A stretch of 64,000 nucleotides of DNA from Chryseobacterium sp. (GCA_031277615.1 JAITMC010000021.1:1-64000); one strand, 5' to 3'; shown: positions 1 through 8,040, numbered from the stretch's first letter. A program made the numbers and translations. The notes: generated from the letters alone by a model not told the origin.

Positions 1-1263
1 GTTACGGCAAGGATAATAACAGATTATCTTGATGGTTTTCAATATGCTTTAGAAAATACAGGAATAAACTGTATAGGATGTCCTCTACCAGTTCCCAATC
101 TTCAATTTGTTCCCACCTCAGAAGGCTATTTTGATTATGTGAAAAATAAGTATATTTACCATTATGCCGATCACTTAGGAAATGTAAGATTGAGCTATGC
201 CGGAACCGGATCAGGAATAGAATTGATAGAAGAGAATAATTATTATCCGTTTGGATTAAAGCATGAGGGTTATAATAATCTGGGAGGAAATCCGGCTTAT
301 CAATACAAGTATAATGGCAAAGAACTCCAGACAGAAACAGGAATGTATGATTATGGAGCAAGGTTTTATATGCCGGATTTGGGAAGATGGGGAGTGGTGG
401 ACCCGTTGGCGGAAACATCCAGAAGATGGAGTACTTATAATTATGCTTATAATAATCCGATAGGAATTATTGATCCAGATGGAAGACAAGGAACAGATTG
501 GATTAAACAATCTATTAATGGAGTATCAACATGGACATATAATCCAAATGTACAATCTGTATCACAAGCAGCAACTGCAGGCTATGAAAATGTTGAAGGA
601 GTTTATTCTTCTGCCACAATTTCACGCGAAGGAACTTTAGGTGCTGGGTCATATAGTTATTCTTTAAATACTGATGGTTCAGTAACTAATAATTCAGATG
701 GTTCAAGTATAAACAATACCTTTGTAACAGGTGCTGGAACTACAATTAACGCTCCAAGTGGTACATTTATGAGCGAATCTAAAATGGATTTTTGGGAAAA
801 CTGGGCAAATAATAAAAATTTTGCACCAAAATTTTTATATGGCATTGCTAATAGTGCTTACGTTACGGCTCAGATTTTTGATGGAGGGCTTATGGAAAGA
901 TCAGAATGGGCAAATCCTTTAGGTGGAAACTATGGAAATTTGGATGGAACGCCGAATTATCAGCAAGCAGATGGCTTAGTAAATACAATAGCAACAGTTG
1001 CCCCTCAAGTTAGAGGACTTAAAGTTGTAGATTCCATGTTACCACAAGGGGCTGCTATTTTAAGTAGACTTGAATCTGCCCCAGGTACAAGAGGAATAAT
1101 AAATAATACTTTAAACAAAGGTATAGACTATGTAAATAGAGTAGTTGGACAAGGAATGATAACACGACCAGTAGTGACGGCTACAGCAAATGCAGCAAAG
1201 CCAGATAGTTCCGTTCGAACTTGGTTAAGGAGAAATGTGGGTTATAGACCTCAATTTAATTAA
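1..1263 (+). CDS. Rhs repeat-associated core protein, 3' part (5' end outside window)
   Basis: The reading frame is open from base 1, so this is the C-terminal 420 residues of a larger protein. Residues about 9-15 (YLDGFQY), the segment YHYADHLGNVRLSY, and YGARFYMPDLGRWGVVDP followed by NNPIGIIDPDGR match the end of the Rhs/YD-repeat core, which in known family members closes the beta-cage that encloses a variable C-terminal toxin. The roughly 260 residues after DPDGR would be that variable tip; I do not recognise a toxin fold in them. The GTG at 139 is an internal codon, not the start. Two tiny membrane-protein genes follow at once and may be immunity genes. What the tip does, and whether it is exported, is unknown. 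Confidence 0.88.
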   Translation, partial: VTARIITDYLDGFQYALENTGINCIGCPLPVPNLQFVPTSEGYFDYVKNKYIYHYADHLGNVRLSYAGTGSGIELIEENNYYPFGLKHEGYNNLGGNPAYQYKYNGKELQTETGMYDYGARFYMPDLGRWGVVDPLAETSRRWSTYNYAYNNPIGIIDPDGRQGTDWIKQSINGVSTWTYNPNVQSVSQAATAGYENVEGVYSSATISREGTLGAGSYSYSLNTDGSVTNNSDGSSINNTFVTGAGTTINAPSGTFMSESKMDFWENWANNKNFAPKFLYGIANSAYVTAQIFDGGLMERSEWANPLGGNYGNLDGTPNYQQADGLVNTIATVAPQVRGLKVVDSMLPQGAAILSRLESAPGTRGIINNTLNKGIDYVNRVVGQGMITRPVVTATANAAKPDSSVRTWLRRNVGYRPQFN

Positions 1264-1277
1264 GCGATACTATTATT

Positions 1278-1517
1278 ATGGGTTTATTAGAGGCAATTCT
1301 AGGAGGATTTATCATAAATTTTCTAGGAGTGAATGCAAGATATCACTTTTTAAAAATTTTCAATAAAAATTTAAAGAAAGAAGATTTGAAAAATGATCAG
1401 GAAGATATAGGCGCAAGTTTTTCGCAAGGGTTTTATAATTTTTTTATAGGCCTTTTAGTATTCTGTATTGTATCTATTGGACTAATGTATATAGCCTATA
1501 GATTGAATCTTCTATAA
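1278..1517 (+). CDS. Small membrane protein downstream of Rhs gene, possible immunity protein
   Basis: A 79-residue protein starting 14 bases after the Rhs stop codon, so probably co-transcribed. It has a hydrophobic N-terminus (about residues 3-20), a charged middle rich in Lys, Asp and Glu, and a clear membrane segment at about 54-76 (FFIGLLVFCIVSIGLMYIAY). I do not recognise the family. Genes directly downstream of Rhs toxin tips are often immunity genes, and that position is the only argument for such a role here; a membrane immunity protein would suit a toxin acting at the membrane. It could equally be a hypothetical orphan. Confidence 0.6.
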   Translation: MGLLEAILGGFIINFLGVNARYHFLKIFNKNLKKEDLKNDQEDIGASFSQGFYNFFIGLLVFCIVSIGLMYIAYRLNLL

Positions 1518-1535
1518 CACAGTAGAACACTACAG

Positions 1536-1730
1536 ATGGACATCAATTTTTTAGGATTAATAGGCAGTCTAATAAGATTACTTTTTGTTTACAGATTAAA
1601 TTACAAAAAACAAACGGAAGCGTCCGAAAATAATTTTGAAAAAGAAGAAAAGAAGGATGTTTTAGTGGGTTCCATAGTGGTGGTGATCTTTATAATTTGG
1701 GGTATTTCAGCTTACGTTATTGATTGGTAA
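1536..1730 (+). CDS. Second small membrane protein after Rhs gene
   Basis: A 64-residue protein 18 bases after the preceding stop. It has a hydrophobic N-terminus (about residues 4-19), a highly charged centre (KKQTEASENNFEKEEKK) and a C-terminal membrane segment at about 43-62. The layout, hydrophobic-charged-hydrophobic, resembles the 79-residue neighbour, so the two could be diverged copies or subunits of one small membrane complex. The family is not recognised. The gene is followed by a strong hairpin terminator at 1812-1849, which closes the Rhs transcription unit. Confidence 0.5.
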   Translation: MDINFLGLIGSLIRLLFVYRLNYKKQTEASENNFEKEEKKDVLVGSIVVVIFIIWGISAYVIDW

Positions 1731-1811
1731 TTAATATGATGTTGCGGACTCTTATAGGGATAGTGTGTAACATTTTACTATTGCAAAAGTATCCTATTTT
1801 ATGCGCTGAAT

Positions 1812-1849
1812 AAATCAAAGCCATTGTGAATCCACAGTGGTTTTGATTT
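1812..1849 (+). terminator. Rho-independent terminator of the Rhs unit
   Basis: A 17-bp inverted repeat (1812-1828 with 1833-1849, two G-U pairs) with a four-base loop, then a T-rich stretch. It lies just after the two small genes. Confidence 0.7.
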
Positions 1850-1885
1850 TCTTGCAATTCTCCTGACTTCAGGCTGATAAAAGCA

Positions 1886-1911
1886 CAAAAAAACCACCGC
1901 ATCCGCAGTGG
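1886..1911 (-). terminator. Terminator of the DUF6702-like gene
   Basis: The stem AACCAC..GTGGTT around 1892-1911 is followed, on the minus strand, by a run of seven T. It lies 25 bases past the stop of the gene at 1936. Confidence 0.7.
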
Positions 1912-1935
1912 TTATATTTTCAAAATTAATTCTGT

Positions 1936-2406
1936 TTAAAACGATACCTCGTTCATTTCCTTTCCTCTCTGGAAGTTCATTGCTTTCTGGCTTCCTTTGT
2001 AGGAAACGCTGACGATGTTGCTCTGCTTAGGGAAAGTACTGAGAAGGATCGTATTTTTAATCTTTAAGGTACTGATGTCTGAAACTCCTCCGGTTTCAAA
2101 GTATACCCATACTGTTTCTCCGCTGACCTGGCTTCCGGTGAAGGTAATGGTTTTCGGAGCGCCATTGACGTACACATCAAAATTATTGTTCACATATTTT
2201 TTTACCTCTGCTTCAAATCCTGCTGTATTGGGATTTATTTTAATAGCATCAGAAATATGGTTGGTATTCATTTTTGTGGTAAACTTCAATGTTTTGCTGC
2301 CTTCGATATAATCCACTTTGGTCATTGAAGAGAAAAAGTCTACATACATAAAACTCATTAACACAAAAAATGTTAAAATTCCTGATATATATAAAAGTTT
2401 TTTCAT
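1936..2406 (-). CDS. DUF6702-like secreted protein
   Basis: A 156-residue protein from ATG at 2406 (MKKLLYISGILTF); an upstream in-frame ATG at 2430 adds eight residues and spoils the signal-like N-terminus. Residues 1-20 are a hydrophobic signal or anchor. The mature part is beta-rich, with EGSKTLKFTTKMNTNHISDAI near the N-terminus and evenly spaced hydrophobic strands, which I associate with DUF6702 of Bacteroidota. No catalytic motif is visible. Members of this family, as I recall, often sit beside M1-type aminopeptidase genes, but none is present here. The molecular function is unknown; location is probably periplasmic or anchored in the inner membrane. Confidence 0.7.
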   Translation of the reverse strand: MKKLLYISGILTFFVLMSFMYVDFFSSMTKVDYIEGSKTLKFTTKMNTNHISDAIKINPNTAGFEAEVKKYVNNNFDVYVNGAPKTITFTGSQVSGETVWVYFETGGVSDISTLKIKNTILLSTFPKQSNIVSVSYKGSQKAMNFQRGKEMNEVSF

Positions 2407-2464
2407 CTTAATTAATAGATTTACAATCATACTTGCTTGTTATAGTTCACAAATAATATGCCAA

Positions 2465-3217
2465 TTAAAAATTAACATTCACAGAATATTTATCATAAAA
2501 TGCTTTGATGTGGGCTACTGCCTCGTCCGCAGTATCCACAACTCTGTACAGATCAAGATCATCTGCCGCAATCATGCCTTCTTCCAGCAAAGTCGCTTTG
2601 AGCCAATCGAGCAGCCCACCCCAGAACTTGCTTCCTACAAGAACGATAGGGAATTTGCCGATTTTATTGGTCTGGATCAGGGTCATTGCCTCCGTAAGCT
2701 CATCCAGCGTTCCGAAGCCGCCCGGCATTACGACAAAACCTTGAGAGTATTTTACAAACATTACTTTTCTTACAAAAAAGTAATCAAAATTCATGGAATA
2801 AGACTTATTGATGTACGGGTTGAAATGCTGCTCAAACGGCAGATCAATATTCAGTCCGATGGATCTTCCCTGGGCATTGAAAGCCCCTTTGTTTCCGGCT
2901 TCCATGATTCCCGGTCCGCCTCCGGTAATGATCCCGAAACCCAGTTTGGTGATCTTTTCAGCGATCTCCACAGCCATTTCGTAATATTTACTTTCCGGCT
3001 TAAGTCTTGCCGAACCGAATATGGATACACACGGACCTATCTTTGCCAGCTTCTCATAGCCATCTACAAATTCTGCCATGATTTTAAATACCATCCAGCT
3101 GTCTTTCGTAATGGTTTCGTCCCAAGTTTTCTGTCTGAGGCTGTTATGCAGTTTTGTTTCGTTAATATCAAGTTCCGGATTTACCAAACTTTCATCCCTG
3201 GTTCCATCAAGTTCCAT
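2465..3217 (-). CDS. LOG family (TIGR00730) Rossmann-fold protein
   Basis: A 250-residue protein with SIFGSAR near residue 67, GGGPGIMEAGNKGA near 100 and the signature PGGFGTLDELTE at about 164-175. These are hallmarks of the LOG family, once annotated as lysine decarboxylases; characterised members are cytokinin-type nucleoside 5'-monophosphate phosphoribohydrolases that release a base from a nucleotide. The Arg and Glu of the PGGxGTxxE motif are the usual active-site elements. It starts 8 bases after the stop of the MurU-like gene and is probably in the same operon. The true substrate in bacteria is often unknown, so a general nucleotide-cleaving role is the safest statement. Confidence 0.88.
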   Translation of the reverse strand: MELDGTRDESLVNPELDINETKLHNSLRQKTWDETITKDSWMVFKIMAEFVDGYEKLAKIGPCVSIFGSARLKPESKYYEMAVEIAEKITKLGFGIITGGGPGIMEAGNKGAFNAQGRSIGLNIDLPFEQHFNPYINKSYSMNFDYFFVRKVMFVKYSQGFVVMPGGFGTLDELTEAMTLIQTNKIGKFPIVLVGSKFWGGLLDWLKATLLEEGMIAADDLDLYRVVDTADEAVAHIKAFYDKYSVNVNF

Positions 3218-3224
3218 TGCAAAA

Positions 3225-3938
3225 TTATTTAAAATGTTTTTCGGCTTCTGTTACAGATTCGGGTCTTCCGACGTCTATCAGAATACTGTCGTGAACAAAA
3301 CCGTGAATATGCTCGGTCTGCATCAGGTCCAGGTATTCTTCCATAACAGAGAATTTGCCGGTTCGCTTTATTTTTTCAAAGATAACGGGGTTGATGCAGT
3401 GGACGCCACTGAAGGCAAGTGCTTTAAAACCTTTGTTGAATTCCGCAAGCCTCTGTTCTCCGGTCTGCACATTCAGCCAGCCTCTCAAAACCATCTCATC
3501 GTTGAAAAGAAGTTTCCTCGAACTTTCTCTGTCCGAAACCGCTAAAGTAGCAAAATCTTTTATCTTTTTATGATAATCAACCAGATCGCTGATGTTGATT
3601 TCCGTTAAAATATCAGCATTCATGATCAGAAAATCTTCCCCATGATCAAGGAATCTTCTAGCAAAAATCAAGCCGCCACCGGTTTCCAGCAGCTCCTCTC
3701 GCTCGTCCGAGATTTCAATGCTGCATCCGAAATTACTGTTTTTATTTAAAAAGTCAACAATCTGATCCCCAAAATGATGGATGTTGATGACAAAATCGGT
3801 GATCCCGAAACTTTTCAGGTATTGGATATTCCTTTCCAGTAGCGGTACGCCGTTTACTTTGGCCAGAGCCTTTGGATGATGATCGGTAAAAGGTTTCAGG
3901 CGGGTGCCTTTTCCTGCTGCAAAAATAAGAGCCTTCAT
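3225..3938 (-). CDS. murU: Nucleotidyltransferase, probable MurNAc-1-phosphate uridylyltransferase
   Basis: A 237-residue single-domain sugar-1-phosphate nucleotidyltransferase. The N-terminus has the pyrophosphorylase signature AAGKGTRLKPFTDHHPKALA (residues 7-26), with the nucleotide-binding loop and the following Lys of the KAL motif; NADILTEI near residue 112 supplies the metal-binding Asp. Length and motifs fit MurU, which makes UDP-MurNAc from MurNAc-1-phosphate in cell-wall recycling. The AmgK-like kinase upstream on the same strand, which would make the sugar-1-phosphate, supports this over other uridylyl- or mannose-1-phosphate transferases. The gap to the RapZ-like gene upstream is 68 bases. 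The pathway assignment is an inference from sequence type plus neighbourhood. Confidence 0.75.
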   Translation of the reverse strand: MKALIFAAGKGTRLKPFTDHHPKALAKVNGVPLLERNIQYLKSFGITDFVINIHHFGDQIVDFLNKNSNFGCSIEISDEREELLETGGGLIFARRFLDHGEDFLIMNADILTEINISDLVDYHKKIKDFATLAVSDRESSRKLLFNDEMVLRGWLNVQTGEQRLAEFNKGFKALAFSGVHCINPVIFEKIKRTGKFSVMEEYLDLMQTEHIHGFVHDSILIDVGRPESVTEAEKHFK

Positions 3939-4006
3939 AAAGTATAGATAATGGGTGTTAAGTAACGTGCAAGGTAATAAGTGTAAGTAAGATTACTGAT
4001 TGCCCA

Positions 4007-4423
4007 TTACGGATTACCCATGTTAAGGTGATGCTGTTCGTCGTGATGAAGGCTTATTTCGGTGCCTTCAGGATATTTTTCGCGGATAAACTCAGCAATT
4101 TTAATGGCGGAATATACAGATCTGTGCTGTCCACCCGTACATCCGAAGCTGATCTGGAGGTTTTCAAATCCTCTTTCCAGGTAATTGTCTATATTGATCG
4201 AGATGATATTTTTTACCAATTCAAGGAATTTAGGCATTTCCGTCTGGGTTTCAAGATATTCCTGAACGCCGGTGTCATTTCCGGTCTGGCTTTTATATTC
4301 CTCAATTCTGCCGGGATTCAGGATTCCTCTGCAGTCAAAGGTAAATCCACCGCCGTTTCCGGTGTGATCTTCAGGAATTCCTCCCTTTTTGTACGAAAAA
4401 CTGTGTATGTCGATGTGTAACAT
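4007..4423 (-). CDS. Stand-alone RapZ C-terminal domain protein
   Basis: A 138-residue protein matching only the C-terminal half of RapZ. Visible landmarks are SFSYKKGGIP at residues 8-17, FDCRGILNPGR at about 29-39, TGNDTGV at about 46-52 and the family signature GCTGGQHRSVY at about 95-105. The N-terminal P-loop kinase-like domain of the 284-residue E. coli protein is absent. In E. coli this C-terminal domain binds glucosamine-6-phosphate and adapts the sRNA GlmZ to RNase E; neither GlmZ nor that circuit is expected in Bacteroidota. Its place between an AmgK-like kinase and a MurU-like transferase suggests an amino-sugar-phosphate sensing or binding role, which is inference. The ATG at 4423 gives a natural start. 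Confidence 0.85.
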   Translation of the reverse strand: MLHIDIHSFSYKKGGIPEDHTGNGGGFTFDCRGILNPGRIEEYKSQTGNDTGVQEYLETQTEMPKFLELVKNIISINIDNYLERGFENLQISFGCTGGQHRSVYSAIKIAEFIREKYPEGTEISLHHDEQHHLNMGNP

Positions 4424-4776
4424 TTGTTGTATATTTTATTTAAATTTCTGAACCATTAAGGTTGATTAGGTTTTAAGGGGAAATAAGATTTTGATAAATC
4501 ATATTTAATCAGGGAATTCCTATATATTCTTTTATTCCAAAGCCCGTAATCTCATATGATAACTGGGTGATCTCTTTCTTTGTCATTACCTCTTATTGAA
4601 TGCGCCTAAATTTAAGAATTTTAATTTTTATGAAAAATTACCCACTTTCTTCCTGATTTAATTGAGTCCTTTTTCAGCATTATTTTTCGCAAATCAAATT
4701 GCATCTTGAGTTACAATACCGTCCTTATAAAAAATCTTCGATTTTTTTCTTAATTAATCTTAACCCTTAAATGCCG
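4424..4776. other. 353-bp gene-free stretch between amgK-like and rapZ-like genes
   Basis: AT-rich. I see no convincing open frame, hairpin terminator or consensus -7 box. It could carry a promoter or leader for the RapZ-like gene, but nothing in it is recognisable. Confidence 0.4.
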
Positions 4777-5799
4777 TTAATGGTTTAAAATCATATCAAT
4801 TTTTAATGTTGTTTCCTCTGTTCCCAGTTGGCTTATCACCTTTTTCAGTTCCGGGAAATAATCCATCTGTTCCCATGAATCTGCCAATTGGGTAATATTT
4901 CTGATGCCGGTTTTTAAGCTGGACAGGAAATGCTGCTTCCGCTGAATAAGCCCTCTGAAGCCGTAAGCTCCAAGCACCTGCAGGAATCTCATCATCTGCA
5001 TTGGTTTCACCGATTCTTTTAGTTGATGTTGGGTTTCCGGATTTTCAAACTGTGAAATATAGAAATCAAGCATTTCGTTTTTAAAATGCTCCGGAAAATC
5101 GGCTTTGGCCTGAAAAAGGAAAGAGATCACATCATACATCAGTGGCCCTTGCATGGCAGATTGGTAATCGATGAATGAAACGTGGTCCTGTTCATTCACC
5201 ATAATATTTCTGGCCTGGAAATCTCGGATCATCATGCCCTGAGGTTCCAGATTTTCAATAAGCGAAGCAATCTGTTTGAATTCCTTCAGCAGTGCAGATT
5301 TCCGGTATTCCAGTTCCAGCACATCAGCGACGAAGTTTTTGAAATAATAAAGATCATGGATGACCGGAAGCTCATCATACCTTTCATATTCAAAGGTTTT
5401 TGAAAAATCAATTTTGTCCTGCGTAAGAATCTGAAGCCGGAAAAGCTTCTCCAGGGTTTGTTTTACCAGAGCCTGGATGCGGTCCGAAAGCCCCTCTTTG
5501 GAAATAAGCTCAGAAAGGGTATTTCCACCCAGGTATTCCTGTACATAGATCTTTCTGTCGTCCGAAACAGCCAACACCGTGGGGGTATTAAGATTGAGCC
5601 CGGAAAAAATTTCAGAGTAATAAATAAAGCTTTCGTTTTCCGGGATGTTTTCATTGCTGGTAACAATGTATTTTCGGGTCCCGGCTTCTGCCAGAAAATT
5701 CACTCTCGCAGAACCGCTTTGAGCCAATGTGATAAACTCAGAAGAATTTTCACCCAAATAATTTTCAAAAAATCGTTTTGCGTTTTCGGAAGTCATCAT
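4777..5799 (-). CDS. amgK: Aminoglycoside-phosphotransferase-fold sugar kinase, probable AmgK
   Basis: A 340-residue protein of the APH/choline-kinase fold. Near residue 200 it has RDFQARNIMV, the counterpart of the Brenner catalytic loop, in which the usual first His is Arg but Asp and Asn are kept; FIDYQSAMQGPLMYDVISFL follows, carrying the metal-binding Asp. The DYQ..GP..YD pattern is typical of AmgK, the anomeric kinase that phosphorylates MurNAc or GlcNAc at C1 and so feeds MurU. Unlike antibiotic kinases it sits with cell-wall recycling genes. Two adjacent ATGs (5799, 5796) are possible starts. A TATATTTG box lies 7 bases upstream, implying an extremely short leader. Substrate assignment rests on motif pattern and context. 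Confidence 0.75.
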   Translation of the reverse strand: MMTSENAKRFFENYLGENSSEFITLAQSGSARVNFLAEAGTRKYIVTSNENIPENESFIYYSEIFSGLNLNTPTVLAVSDDRKIYVQEYLGGNTLSELISKEGLSDRIQALVKQTLEKLFRLQILTQDKIDFSKTFEYERYDELPVIHDLYYFKNFVADVLELEYRKSALLKEFKQIASLIENLEPQGMMIRDFQARNIMVNEQDHVSFIDYQSAMQGPLMYDVISFLFQAKADFPEHFKNEMLDFYISQFENPETQHQLKESVKPMQMMRFLQVLGAYGFRGLIQRKQHFLSSLKTGIRNITQLADSWEQMDYFPELKKVISQLGTEETTLKIDMILNH

Positions 5800-5806
5800 A
5801 TGAAAA

Positions 5807-5814
5807 CAAATATA
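5807..5814 (-). promoter_or_regulatory. -7 promoter box upstream of amgK-like gene
   Basis: TATATTTG on the minus strand, matching TAnnTTTG. It ends 7 bases before the ATG at 5799, so the transcript would be leaderless or nearly so. Confidence 0.6.
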
Positions 5815-6023
5815 CTAATTTACAGTGAGCGGGAAAAGCGGGGCAGACCCAGGGCCGGATGCCAGACCAGTGATCATTATTTACGGGGACGATGGGCAAA
5901 ATGACTGTAAAAATAAAAACAAGGCAGATCGTATTTCTGATGATTTTCATGGCTTCCATCATTCCACATCCATCATCCTGCCTAAAAATCCCAACTTTTC
6001 CCCTCGATTACCGGTCTAATTTT

Positions 6024-6031
6024 TATCTTTG
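6024..6031 (+). promoter_or_regulatory. -7 promoter box upstream of xrtF
   Basis: TATCTTTG, 4 bases before the ATG at 6036. It places the transcription start at or next to that ATG and rules against the longer frame that begins at 5892. Confidence 0.65.
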
Positions 6032-6035
6032 CATT

Positions 6036-6566
6036 ATGCTAAAGGATTTTAAGCCTGTTTTACATATTCTGCTGAGGTTCATCATCATTTACCTGGTATT
6101 GCTTTTTGCCTATCAGTTTTATCTGAATAGTGGAAAGGGCAGTGGTCTTGACCTGTTTTCAAGGATGATTGCCGGGCAGGTGCGCAGTATCCAGAATGCT
6201 TTGGGATTTCCGACGCTGCTTTATGATGACGTTAAAAATGAGCAGGTATGGTTCTATGTAAAGAAATCTTATGCCACCCGAATGGTGGAAGGCTGTAATG
6301 CCGTTTCTGTCATGATTCTGTTTGCCGCTTTTATCTTCGCTTTTTACAAAGGAGCGAAAACATTTGTTTTTGCGCTTGCAGGACTGGCTTTGCTGTATGT
6401 AATGAACCTGGTGAGAATTGCTGCACTGAATATAGTGGTCACAGACCATCCGGAATACGGGAAAATGTTCCATGACTTTGTTTTTCCGGCTATTATTTAC
6501 GGAACTGTGGTGCTTCTTTGGCTGATATGGATTAAATTCTTTGCTTTAAAACATGAAAATTCTTAA
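6036..6566 (+). CDS. xrtF: Exosortase family protein XrtF
   Basis: A 176-residue polytopic membrane protein from ATG 6036 (MLKDFKPVLHILL). The in-frame extension to 5892 is rejected because a promoter box lies inside it. The three exosortase catalytic residues are present in order: C87 in VEGCNAVSV, R127 in NLVRIAAL and H146 in FHDFVFP, each at the edge of a membrane segment. Exosortases are transpeptidase-like enzymes that cleave C-terminal sorting tags. XrtF is the short flavobacterial branch, and its target proteins are not established to my knowledge. The next gene, overlapping by 14 bases, encodes its usual partner. No PEP-CTERM-like target is visible in this window. Confidence 0.92.
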   Translation: MLKDFKPVLHILLRFIIIYLVLLFAYQFYLNSGKGSGLDLFSRMIAGQVRSIQNALGFPTLLYDDVKNEQVWFYVKKSYATRMVEGCNAVSVMILFAAFIFAFYKGAKTFVFALAGLALLYVMNLVRIAALNIVVTDHPEYGKMFHDFVFPAIIYGTVVLLWLIWIKFFALKHENS

Positions 6567-6990
6567 CTGGCTTCTGGTCATCGTGGGGATCTGCGGTCTT
6601 ATTGGTGTAAGAGTGCTTGAAGACCGGATATTTTATGATCCTTTCCTTGAATATTTTCATGAAGCTACGAAAAATAGCCAATTTCCTGACTTTGAGTGGG
6701 GAAAACTGATGGTTTCCCATCTTTTCAGATTTATCCTGAATCTGCTGTTTTCCTGCCTGATTATTCAGTGCCTGTTTCAAAAGAGAGAGTGGACGGTACA
6801 GGGAGCTCTTCTGATCACGATTATCTTTGTGATCACCTTTCCGATCTATCTTTACTGTGTGAACGACGGCTTCAATATCGGCTATCTTTTTTCTTTTTAT
6901 ATGAGACGGTTTGTGATTCAGCCGCTGGCGTTGCTGCTGATTGTGCCAATGTTCTATTACCGGAAGCAGATCGCCGGCAAAGGGAACTGA
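6553..6990 (+). CDS. Exosortase F system-associated membrane protein
   Basis: A 145-residue protein starting inside the last 14 bases of xrtF, so translation is probably coupled. It has about four membrane segments: residues 3-17, 55-75, 83-101 and 121-137. Known landmarks of the exosortase F-associated family include a conserved N-terminal R..ED..FYDPFL.YF pattern, seen here at 15-37. Its role is not known; strict pairing with XrtF suggests a subunit, chaperone or substrate adaptor of the sorting enzyme in the inner membrane. The stop at 6990 is separated from the convergent CDF gene by a short hairpin. Confidence 0.88.
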   Translation: MKILNWLLVIVGICGLIGVRVLEDRIFYDPFLEYFHEATKNSQFPDFEWGKLMVSHLFRFILNLLFSCLIIQCLFQKREWTVQGALLITIIFVITFPIYLYCVNDGFNIGYLFSFYMRRFVIQPLALLLIVPMFYYRKQIAGKGN

Positions 6991-7023
6991 AAAAAGAATG
7001 GGCAAATGATCTGTTCGCCCATT
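6991..7023 (-). terminator. Terminator of the CDF transporter gene
   Basis: The inverted repeat AATGGGC..GCCCATT (6997-7003, 7017-7023) is followed on the minus strand by a T run (6991-6995). It lies directly after the convergent gene's stop. Confidence 0.7.
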
Positions 7024-7033
7024 GCTTGCTTTA

Positions 7034-8032
7034 TTATTCTGCTGTATGCTTATCAACGCTCGTCACATTTTCCGGCGTCCATTGTACCCGTTTTACAAAA
7101 TCTTTTTCCCGGACAGGGCAGTCTTTGATCTGGCAGACCGGACATGAAATGGGCTTACAGTCATCCATATGAAAATTGAATTCAATATTTCTTTTGATAT
7201 GACCGGCCAGAAGGAGGATCATTTTTTCCATTTCGTTATGGGCATCCCGGAGGCTGTAATACCAAGGTAAGGTAATGTGGGCATCAATATGGAGGGAAGC
7301 ACCGAATTGCTGGATTTTCATGTTGTGTACATCAATCCATTCCGTATGTCTGTTTTCTTCCAGTACCCTGATGATCTGGTGAAGGAGCTCCGGATCCTGT
7401 TCATCCATAATTCCGCTCAGGGATTTCCGGACGATCTTATAACCCACAAAAATGATATAGGCTCCGAAAGCAAGGGCTACAGCAGAATCCAGCCAATAGA
7501 TCTTCGTTACATAAACAATGGCTAAACTGATGACCACACCAAGGGTGGTAATGGTATCCGACTGGAGGTGCTTTCCGGATGAAATAAGAACAAGTGAGTT
7601 TTCGGCCCGGCCTTTTTTAATGGAAATATAGCCCAGGAGATAGTTCACAATGGCTGTGGCGGCAATAATCCATATTCCCAGATCCAGTTTGCTCAGGGTT
7701 TTTCCGACAATAAGGCTGTGAATACCTTCGTAAATGATCATAACACCGGCAATGGCAATTAAGGCTCCTTCAATCCCGGAGGTTACAAATTCTACCTTTC
7801 CATGGCCGTAAGGATGGTCTTCATCTTTAGGTTTGGCCGCCAGATACAGGGAATACAGCCCCATGAATGCACTGATCACATTCACAATGCTTTCCATAGC
7901 ATCTGAGAATACTGCATCCGAATTGGTGAGTTTCCAGGCGATGATCTTTCCGACGAAAAGAAAGACTCCAAAGGCCGCAATGATCTTTTGAAAGCCTATT
8001 TTATCTTTATTGTTTTGTTTCTTTCTGTCCAT
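7034..8032 (-). CDS. Cation diffusion facilitator (CDF) metal transporter with Cys-rich tail
   Basis: A 332-residue protein with six membrane segments in the first 210 residues and a cytoplasmic ferredoxin-like domain after it. SDAVFSDAMESIVNV near residue 38 and HLQSDTITT near residue 153 carry the Asp/His residues that form the transmembrane metal site in FieF-type exporters; HPYGHGK near 73 is the conserved loop. It should export Zn, Fe or another divalent cation in exchange for protons. The C-terminal 45 residues add four cysteines (CKPISCPVCQIKDCPVR), more than in standard CDFs, and could bind metal as a sensor. It is transcribed alone, between two terminators. Confidence 0.88.
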   Translation of the reverse strand: MDRKKQNNKDKIGFQKIIAAFGVFLFVGKIIAWKLTNSDAVFSDAMESIVNVISAFMGLYSLYLAAKPKDEDHPYGHGKVEFVTSGIEGALIAIAGVMIIYEGIHSLIVGKTLSKLDLGIWIIAATAIVNYLLGYISIKKGRAENSLVLISSGKHLQSDTITTLGVVISLAIVYVTKIYWLDSAVALAFGAYIIFVGYKIVRKSLSGIMDEQDPELLHQIIRVLEENRHTEWIDVHNMKIQQFGASLHIDAHITLPWYYSLRDAHNEMEKMILLLAGHIKRNIEFNFHMDDCKPISCPVCQIKDCPVREKDFVKRVQWTPENVTSVDKHTAE

Positions 8033-8040
8033 AGGTTTGA

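Noticed and set aside
2-418. 138-codon minus-strand frame opposite the Rhs gene
   Set aside because: Antisense shadow of the Rhs core; no start context.
2318-3232. 304-codon plus-strand frame opposite the LOG gene
   Set aside because: It is antisense to a gene with clear motifs and reads as Arg/Lys/Phe-rich shadow without a family signature.
5892-6035. N-terminal extension of xrtF with an extra hydrophobic segment
   Set aside because: The promoter box at 6024-6031 lies inside it and the extension does not resemble exosortases.
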